From: UBA4636 sp045534575
GTDB taxonomy: Bacteria > Bacillota > Clostridia > Christensenellales > Borkfalkiaceae
Direction: 5' to 3'
DNA length: 64,000 nucleotides
Assembly: GCA_045534575.1 (NCBI GenBank)
Contig: JAZSJZ010000006.1
Coordinates: 29,720-93,719 of the forward strand
Position 1 is the first letter of the stretch; every line of letters begins with the position of its first letter. The notes below the pieces were generated by a model. The model ran no database searches. It was not told the DNA's origin and worked only from the letters and a program-made list of their open reading frames with translations. The translations under genes were made by a program, and so were the position numbers. Below are positions 58,236 through 64,000 of this stretch, one piece after another.

Positions 58236-60847
58236 ATTATCAAGGAAATAAATCTCGAATTGTGGATAAACTGTTGACGTATATTCCCAAAGGCACTACT
58301 GCTATTCACGAGATTTTTTGTGGAAGTGCTATCCTTTCTTTTGCTTCATTAGTCGATAATATTCATCTAAACGATACAAACCACTATATTTTAGACTTAA
58401 TTGAGTATTTTCGGACAAATACAGCAGAAGAAATTATTAAAAAAACGGATAGTTTAATTTCCCAATACGGTTTAACTAATACCTATTATGAGGGTAGAAA
58501 TAATTATATAGAAGAAAAACACGAAGGTCTTTCGCGATATAATAAAGATGCCTACAATAAATTAAAGGACGACTACAACAAAGATAAAGAAGTCGCTAAA
58601 TTATTTGTTTTGGTCATTTATGGATTTAATCATTTTTTAAGATTTAACGGAAAAGATGAGTTTAACGTTCCTGTTGGAAAAGTTGATTTTGTAGAATCTT
58701 TAAGAACTCGTACTATTGATTACTGTAAAGCTGTTCAAAATAAAAAACTAAAAATAACAAATTTTGATTTTAGAACGCCTAGTTTATATGAAACAAACAA
58801 TAATAATGACTTGTTTTATTTTGACCCCCCGTATTTAATAACACAAGCACCATATAATTCCTTTTGGAATGAGAAAGACGAACAAGAACTGCTTGATTTG
58901 CTTGATATTCTTAACGCTAAAGGATATAAATTCCTTTTATCTAACGTTATTGAATCAAACGGAAAAGAAAACACTCTATTAAAAGAGTGGATGAAAAAAT
59001 ATAACGTAAAACATATAAAACGTCAATACTTAAATTCAAGTTATCAAAAAAAGAATTTAAGCGATGCAGACGAGGTAATAATTTATAATTACAGTGAGGA
59101 AGATATGGCTAATAACGATTCAGGGAGAAGCGGAAATAGAAAAGGCTATAAAGTATTTTCAATAAACACCACAGTAAGAAACCCGAAGAGAAATATGGAA
59201 TTTTTACATCACTTTATCCCTTATGCAGATAAGGAGTTTGACGAAGGTTTATCATATCAATATTTCTTTGATTTAGTTGTTGATGGCGTTTATCGACTTT
59301 CTGACATTCCCGAATATGTTAAAAAGAAAATTGCTGATGGAGAAAAACTCACAATTAGTGAGGCTAAGGAAGCGATTAAAAATAATCCACAAGCAACAGG
59401 TTTGCACGGCAGAGTTATGACACAACTTCGCTCTATGAAAGACCAAGGCTTTTTACGTTTTGAAACTGTTAAACGTGGCGTTTATAAAATTCATATCACA
59501 ACTTTAGGACAAGAACTATTAGACGAGAAAACTGATGCTACTCTTATTTATACAAAGGCAATGATAGGTATGCACGCCCATAGCCCCATTAGAGTACAGT
59601 TGCTTAACGAGGCTCGCCCTTTCCTTAATATGATTTTCGTTATAAATGAAGTCAAAAAACAATGGGAAGCATTAGGCAATGAAGCTAAGGGAATTTTGCG
59701 CCACGAATTTGCAGCTTTTGTATTAAGTATGAAAGATTGTGATTATCAAAAAGCCGCAAACGACATTATTAATTATCGTAAAAAATTCAAATACGAATTA
59801 AATATGCCATATATTAGACAATATTTAATTGATAACGATATTTTACCATTAGCAGAAGAAAGCATCAAAAGTGATTATCCTGATGACGTTTTCAGAAAAT
59901 TTGAAATGACGGGGCTTATTATCAAACGTGGAGCTTTTGGATATACATACTACGATTTTTCAGCATATAACATTGAAAAAATCGAAAGCATTTTATCCGT
60001 TTATAAAGGATATAAATCAGAAACTTTTGCTTCAGAAGTAGATTATTACGATTATTTAAGTAAAATTGAAATCCCTTGGCAAAAGGATGATATTGTTCGC
60101 AAGAAAATAGTAGAATCAAAAGAAAAATTGCTTGCACAAAACGGCTTTACAATGAATCAAGAACTTTCTTTGGATGAAAAAGAAAAGAACCTTGATAGAT
60201 TCTTCTACAATATGAATCTTCAGAAAGCCGCAGACAAATATGATATTAAGTTGTTGAATAAAGAATTGTTGATTTTGGCAGGCGTTGTTAGAGATAAGTC
60301 TAAGTTTGAAGAAATATCAGAACCATTACGCTTAGAATATTTATTGGCATTATTAATTGGCAAGAAATATGGAACGGCCGGCTTGGTTTCTAATATCATT
60401 TACAATGAAGAAGGTGAACCACTTCACTTTGCGCCTTCTGGTAAGTGTGATATAGTTTACCATCATACAGACGGCTCGTTTATCTTTGAGCCTACAATGC
60501 AACGTGGTAAAAATCAAATCCTAAACAACGAAACGGCAAATGTTGCAAGACACGTTAAAGAACAAACGCAAGAAACGGGCATTAAGTACAGGGCAATGAT
60601 GATTGCTCCCTATGTTCACCCTGACGTAGCTGACTTCTTTAGATATAAAATTAACCAACTCAAGGTAAATATTGCCCCGATAAATATTAATCGTATGGTG
60701 GGATTGGTTGACGATAGCGATAAAGTAAAAGATTTAGGCGAAAACTTTGATATTATTGTTGCCGATTTGTTAAATCTTGACGAAAAAGAATATTCCGATA
60801 TGATTAATACATACACGCCATCAAAGTCAAGTTATACCGCAAACTAA
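58217..60847 (+). CDS. Fusion of a Dam-type (D12) adenine methyltransferase and an AlwI-family restriction endonuclease
   Basis: 876 residues. Residues 1-about 295 form a D12-class N6-adenine methyltransferase: NYQGNKSRIVDKLLTYIP at the start, SAM motif HEIFCGSAILSFA and catalytic DPPY (203-206). From about 310 the chain matches AlwI/PleI-type nucleases: KVFSINTTVRNPKRNMEFLH, then a long helical and winged-helix region, and near 740-770 a PD-(D/E)xK-like core (SGKCDIVYHHTDGSFIFEPTMQRGKNQILNNE, in two parts: Asp in CDI, Glu in FEPT). AlwI-type enzymes cut outside short asymmetric sites (type IIS). Having modification and cleavage on one chain is the unusual point. GAGAGG precedes the ATG. Confidence 0.82.
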   Translation: MLYSPINYQGNKSRIVDKLLTYIPKGTTAIHEIFCGSAILSFASLVDNIHLNDTNHYILDLIEYFRTNTAEEIIKKTDSLISQYGLTNTYYEGRNNYIEEKHEGLSRYNKDAYNKLKDDYNKDKEVAKLFVLVIYGFNHFLRFNGKDEFNVPVGKVDFVESLRTRTIDYCKAVQNKKLKITNFDFRTPSLYETNNNNDLFYFDPPYLITQAPYNSFWNEKDEQELLDLLDILNAKGYKFLLSNVIESNGKENTLLKEWMKKYNVKHIKRQYLNSSYQKKNLSDADEVIIYNYSEEDMANNDSGRSGNRKGYKVFSINTTVRNPKRNMEFLHHFIPYADKEFDEGLSYQYFFDLVVDGVYRLSDIPEYVKKKIADGEKLTISEAKEAIKNNPQATGLHGRVMTQLRSMKDQGFLRFETVKRGVYKIHITTLGQELLDEKTDATLIYTKAMIGMHAHSPIRVQLLNEARPFLNMIFVINEVKKQWEALGNEAKGILRHEFAAFVLSMKDCDYQKAANDIINYRKKFKYELNMPYIRQYLIDNDILPLAEESIKSDYPDDVFRKFEMTGLIIKRGAFGYTYYDFSAYNIEKIESILSVYKGYKSETFASEVDYYDYLSKIEIPWQKDDIVRKKIVESKEKLLAQNGFTMNQELSLDEKEKNLDRFFYNMNLQKAADKYDIKLLNKELLILAGVVRDKSKFEEISEPLRLEYLLALLIGKKYGTAGLVSNIIYNEEGEPLHFAPSGKCDIVYHHTDGSFIFEPTMQRGKNQILNNETANVARHVKEQTQETGIKYRAMMIAPYVHPDVADFFRYKINQLKVNIAPININRMVGLVDDSDKVKDLGENFDIIVADLLNLDEKEYSDMINTYTPSKSSYTAN

Positions 60848-60861
60848 TTAGGAGAATAGAA

Positions 60862-62976
60862 ATGCACGATAATCAGGCACCTGTAAAAACAGGACTATTA
60901 AAGTTTTTAAGAGAAAGCGTTGGTGGACAATTTGTTATCCCTGTATATCAAAGAAATTATACGTGGACTGCCAATAAAGAAGTTAAACAATACGTTGAGG
61001 ACTTGAAAAGCGTTTTAGAGGATAAATATGATAAACACTTTTTGGGGATTCTTATATATTTAGATACGCCAATCGATTACTCCACAAGAGAATTTTCGGT
61101 TATCGACGGACAACAACGTTTAACTACTACATTTTTAATCCTTTACGCTATCAAATATTTAATGGTTAAGAAAGGATTAGTTGATGATGCTCAAAGAATA
61201 GAAAATCAATTTTTGACTAATCAATACGTGGCGGACAAATTAAAATTTAAGTTAAAACCGTTAGTTAGCGATGACGAAGTGTATAGACAAATCGTTAATG
61301 AACAATTTGACGAAATTACAAATAAGGCTTCAAACGTATATAAGAATTTCTCGTGGATTAACGACCAACTTGAAGAATTGCTTAAAACTTATTCGTTTAA
61401 CGATATTTTAATGGCGTTAGACAAGTTGTATGTAGTGTGCATTCCCGTAAACAAAGACGATAGTCCGCAAAAAATATTTGAAAGTATCAACTCTACGGGC
61501 GCAAAATTAAACGCATCTGATTTAATAAGAAACTACATATTAATGGACGTTGATAGCGATACTCAAGAAACGTTGTATAATAACTATTGGAGAAAAATAG
61601 AAGAATATTTAACAAGCGATTCCAAGAAAATAGAACTTTTCTTTAGAATGTTTTTGGCTTGCCAAAATAAAACTTTATCAAATGTTAATTCTATATATTC
61701 AGACTTCAAAAAATGGTACTCTGATGAAATATTAAATAGTACCCCCGAAGCTATTCTTAAAAATATTGTTTTATACGCCAAATACTATTACAACATTTAC
61801 ACCAAGCCTATTGATAATGTTGACATTAAAATAAAAACTGCTATCGAAGAATTTAGAAATAACCTTTCCGAAATGCCTGCTCCTTTCCTTATGGAAATGT
61901 ATAGCCTGTATGAAACCATTGGAGAAGAAGGAAATACGCTTATTAATGCAGACCAATTTAATGAAATAATAAATATTGTTAATATTTATTTGGTTCGTCG
62001 TTCTATTTGTGGTCTTGACACGAGTGATATTACAAGGTTGTTCCCTGTTTTATTAAAAGATGTATTAACTGATTGTGGCAATGACTATTCTAAAGTGGTT
62101 GATTATGTAAAGAAAAATTTAATTAACAAACAACGTGGTAAATCTGCGGCAATGCCCGATGACGAACAATTAAAGAATTTCCTTGAATATGCTAACGTAT
62201 ATAATTTAAGGTTAACTTTAAGAGTTATTCTTGATAAGATTGAAACTCATAATAACCCTGCTCCTGTTAACTTAAAGAAATTAAGTGTAGAACATTTAAT
62301 GCCGCAAACACCAACGAAAGAATGGTTAACGGCGCTCGGCGATATTGATGAAATTATCTATGAAAGAAATTTACATAGGTTGGGGAATCTTACTCTTGCA
62401 ACAAAGGTTGATAACAGCAAGATGAAAAATAAGCCTTGGGAATACAAGAAAGAAATTTTAGCTGATACGGCTCATTTAACCATAAACCAAGAAATATTAA
62501 GTAAAGAAAAATGGACATTAGAGGAAATTAACGAAAGAACTCAAAAACTCATCAATCAAATTATAGAGTTATATCCGTACTCTTCTGCTTCTGATGATGT
62601 TATTGAAAAACACGAAATTCTTTTAGATTGGGATGACGTTGTTGCCTTTGCATATTTATACGAAGAGGATGGTAGCGTTGAAGTACAAGCAGGCTCTGAA
62701 ATCGTAAAATATAATACAAACGATAATGTTGAAGAATGGCAATACGATTTATACTCCGAACTTTTAGAAAGTGGCGTTATTAAAGAAACTGATAAAGGTG
62801 CTGTTTTTGTTAAGCCTTATCTATTTATGGCACAAAGAAAGGGATATACTGCATTAAGTGTTTCTGCGGGTATTATTTTATGTGGAAATAGAAATGGTTG
62901 GGAATATTGGAAAGACGCAAACGGTCATTCATTGAACGACAACAAACAACTAAAGAAAAAAATGACAGGCAAATAA
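60862..62976 (+). CDS. GmrSD-like DUF262-DUF1524 restriction enzyme with C-terminal DUF4357-like domain
   Basis: 704 residues. The DUF262 domain has IPVYQRNYTW and the NTPase motif VIDGQQRLTTT (Asp82); the DUF1524 HNH-type nuclease has SVEHLMPQTPTKEW (His478) and RNLHRLGNLTL with the later Asn/Lys residues. A C-terminal domain (about 590-704; AGSEIVKY..., SVSAGIILCGNRNGWEYWKD) resembles DUF4357. Characterised relatives are type IV enzymes against glucosylated hydroxymethylcytosine DNA (GmrSD), or partner nucleases in other defence systems. It starts 14 bases after the RM fusion gene, so it may be in the same transcript. Confidence 0.85.
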   Translation: MHDNQAPVKTGLLKFLRESVGGQFVIPVYQRNYTWTANKEVKQYVEDLKSVLEDKYDKHFLGILIYLDTPIDYSTREFSVIDGQQRLTTTFLILYAIKYLMVKKGLVDDAQRIENQFLTNQYVADKLKFKLKPLVSDDEVYRQIVNEQFDEITNKASNVYKNFSWINDQLEELLKTYSFNDILMALDKLYVVCIPVNKDDSPQKIFESINSTGAKLNASDLIRNYILMDVDSDTQETLYNNYWRKIEEYLTSDSKKIELFFRMFLACQNKTLSNVNSIYSDFKKWYSDEILNSTPEAILKNIVLYAKYYYNIYTKPIDNVDIKIKTAIEEFRNNLSEMPAPFLMEMYSLYETIGEEGNTLINADQFNEIINIVNIYLVRRSICGLDTSDITRLFPVLLKDVLTDCGNDYSKVVDYVKKNLINKQRGKSAAMPDDEQLKNFLEYANVYNLRLTLRVILDKIETHNNPAPVNLKKLSVEHLMPQTPTKEWLTALGDIDEIIYERNLHRLGNLTLATKVDNSKMKNKPWEYKKEILADTAHLTINQEILSKEKWTLEEINERTQKLINQIIELYPYSSASDDVIEKHEILLDWDDVVAFAYLYEEDGSVEVQAGSEIVKYNTNDNVEEWQYDLYSELLESGVIKETDKGAVFVKPYLFMAQRKGYTALSVSAGIILCGNRNGWEYWKDANGHSLNDNKQLKKKMTGK

Positions 62977-62995
62977 TTGCCTTCAAGGAGAATTT

Positions 62996-63430
62996 ATGAA
63001 TACAAAAGAAATTCAATCTTCTTCCGTTAAAGACTTACTGTCTATAGGGAAAGCGTTAACAAGCAAAAATACACAATCTTTTATTACAGAAGTTATAAAA
63101 TATGCAGGGATTTTTATGCAAGAGATTAACGAACTTGCAAAAAATAATGATGCTGTCACCATCGCAACATTAAAAGCATTAAATGATAGACTTCTTACTC
63201 TTTGTGAGTTAGAAAAAAATCCTAATTTGGAATTGTCTTCTGAAGAAAAAGAGCGCAATTACAAAGAATTAGTTGAAATTAAAGCTCAAATTTGCGATAT
63301 ACAAAAAAAGTCAAGTCAAGACAAATGGAAGCCTGTTAAATATGGTGCTGTTGCTTTGACTGTTTATGGTGTATCAAAATTAGTTATAGAACACGCACCT
63401 GATATTATAAAATTCTTTAAGAAAAATTAA
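62996..63430 (+). CDS. Small hypothetical protein with C-terminal hydrophobic segment
   Basis: 144 residues. Helical, charged N-terminal two thirds with probable coiled coil (LSSEEKERNYKELVEIKAQI), then a weakly hydrophobic stretch (YGAVALTVYGVSKLVI) and a basic end. It begins 19 bases after the GmrSD-like gene with AAGGAG. Not recognised; could be a membrane-attached partner of the defence operon. Confidence 0.65.
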   Translation: MNTKEIQSSSVKDLLSIGKALTSKNTQSFITEVIKYAGIFMQEINELAKNNDAVTIATLKALNDRLLTLCELEKNPNLELSSEEKERNYKELVEIKAQICDIQKKSSQDKWKPVKYGAVALTVYGVSKLVIEHAPDIIKFFKKN

Positions 63431-63510
63431 AAACTTTTACAAAAGTAGGCAAATGTCCAATAAGTTGGGTGTTTGCCTATTGCTTTATTCAACATAATAT
63501 CTTCCCTAAC

Positions 63511-63543
63511 AGGCGAGTAGATTTGTTCTACTTGCCTTTTTTT
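63511..63543 (+). terminator. Terminator of the defence operon
   Basis: AGGCGAGTAG-ATTTGTT-CTACTTGCCT followed by TTTTTT (one G-T pair). A second, weaker hairpin lies at about 63448-63484. Confidence 0.8.
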
Positions 63544-63624
63544 GCGCATAAAAGAAAATTTTTATGTTTAGACCGCCACATTTTACTGCAAAATCGCCCT
63601 TTTAGGTGAGGGGCAAAAATTTTA

Positions 63625-63852
63625 TTGGTTAACAACGAACCACAATGTTCTACTTTAATATATTTTTTAGAAATTACAAATGGGCATGATTTTGTACATA
63701 TTTTTAGTAAATTGTGTAATAATTTTGGATTGAAATATATAGAGAACGGTTTAAGATGTTCCTACTCGATAGAGGCTTTTACCACTTCTCAGTTATATCA
63801 AAATTTACAGCAATATGAGAGAATGCACCATTTATCTATATTGGTAGCATAA
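63625..63852 (+). CDS. Hypothetical 75-residue ORF
   Basis: TTG-initiated frame with no good ribosome binding site; ends in YERMHHLSILVA. It is followed directly by a strong terminator, the main reason to take it seriously. Cys- and His-containing but no clear zinc motif. It may be a remnant. Confidence 0.35.
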   Translation: MVNNEPQCSTLIYFLEITNGHDFVHIFSKLCNNFGLKYIENGLRCSYSIEAFTTSQLYQNLQQYERMHHLSILVA

Positions 63853-63861
63853 TGACAATGC

Positions 63862-63889
63862 AAAAACGACCGAGAAATCGGTCGTTTTT
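63862..63889 (+). terminator. Intrinsic terminator near the right edge
   Basis: AAAACGACCGA-GAAA-TCGGTCGTTTTT: 11-base perfect stem with a GNRA loop; works on both strands. Confidence 0.88.
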
Positions 63890-64000
63890 AACAAGCGATA
63901 ATACGCTGAATTTTTGGTATAGCGGCGGAGAACGAACTCCGCTTTACAATCGCCCTCGTATGAATGAAGGTTACGCTATCTTTGCAGTCAACAGATACAA
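63890..64000. other. Non-coding edge segment with a short GC-rich hairpin
   Basis: GCGGAG-AACGAA-CTCCGC (63925-63942) followed by CGCCCTCG. AACTCCGCTT and GCCCTCG also occur, closer together, in the long hairpin element at 54359-54375. No gene seen. Confidence 0.35.

Noticed and set aside
61584..61956. Minus-strand frames within the GmrSD-like gene
   Set aside because: Shadows of a well-supported gene; no start sites or recognisable domains.
54588..64000. Abi, toxin-antitoxin, CBASS or retron modules in the accessory segment
   Set aside because: No reverse transcriptase, cyclase, kinase or toxin signatures were seen; only the nuclease and RM families listed are supported.

Overview
The window looks like a chromosome segment of a low-GC, strictly anaerobic, endospore-forming Clostridia-type bacterium, probably an uncultured gut lineage. 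The support is direct: Spo0A, SipL, SpoIIR, SleB and YpeB (sporulation and germination), Veg, anaerobic class III ribonucleotide reductase, high-molecular-weight rubredoxin, meso-diaminopimelate dehydrogenase, strong AGGAGG-type ribosome binding sites and a tryptophan T-box. Secreted lipoproteins carry long Ser-rich linkers. A Christensenellales/Borkfalkiaceae-like origin is a guess from that style and not a measurement.

Layout. 1-10.3 kb: surface polysaccharide operon (polymerase, GT2, flippase, ATP-grasp ligase, DASS anion transporter, DegT aminotransferase, acyltransferase, RmlA, RmlB), probably making a dTDP-linked 4-amino-4,6-dideoxy sugar that is then modified. 10.4-14.7 kb: HAD phosphatase, DUF2726 protein, large membrane protein with a B-repeat. 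14.8-19.0 kb: nrdG, an nrdD fused to a redoxin domain, and trxB, with a pair of NrdR boxes before nrdD. 19.1-22.4 kb: two Ser-rich lipoproteins and a cytosolic protein with an unnamed domain. 22.6-26.1 kb: rpmG-secE-nusG-rplK-rplA and rplJ-rplL with an L10 leader; rpoB does not follow. 26.4-33.9 kb: spo0A with a receiver that has lost its phosphoacceptor Asp, a zinc-ribbon protein, veg, sipL, ispE, spoIIR-sleB-ypeB. 34.0-53.5 kb: a mixed region with plant/host-glycan degradation (PL9 lyase, PL6-family lyase, beta-helix lipoprotein, GH105 multidomain enzyme, a tiny 45-residue peptide), plus YgjV, Ddh, WYL regulator, T-box-controlled TrpB2, Hrb, an ABC-FtsX transporter and a GT4.

53.8-64.0 kb is accessory DNA: a foreign-looking small gene, two structured non-coding elements, a membrane-anchored Mrr-type nuclease pair, a 3' tRNA-Arg(CCU) fragment that looks like an attachment site, then a small regulator with a type II restriction-modification system whose second methyltransferase is fused to an AlwI-family endonuclease, a single-chain GmrSD-like enzyme and small ORFs. 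The geometry of the tRNA fragment suggests that the integrated element starts near 56.87 kb and continues past the right edge.

A recurring 19-base near-palindrome (CCTATAA-N5-TTATCGG) occurs about 12 times between genes from 10 to 54 kb, several times as the apical part of intrinsic terminators, and was not found in the accessory segment.
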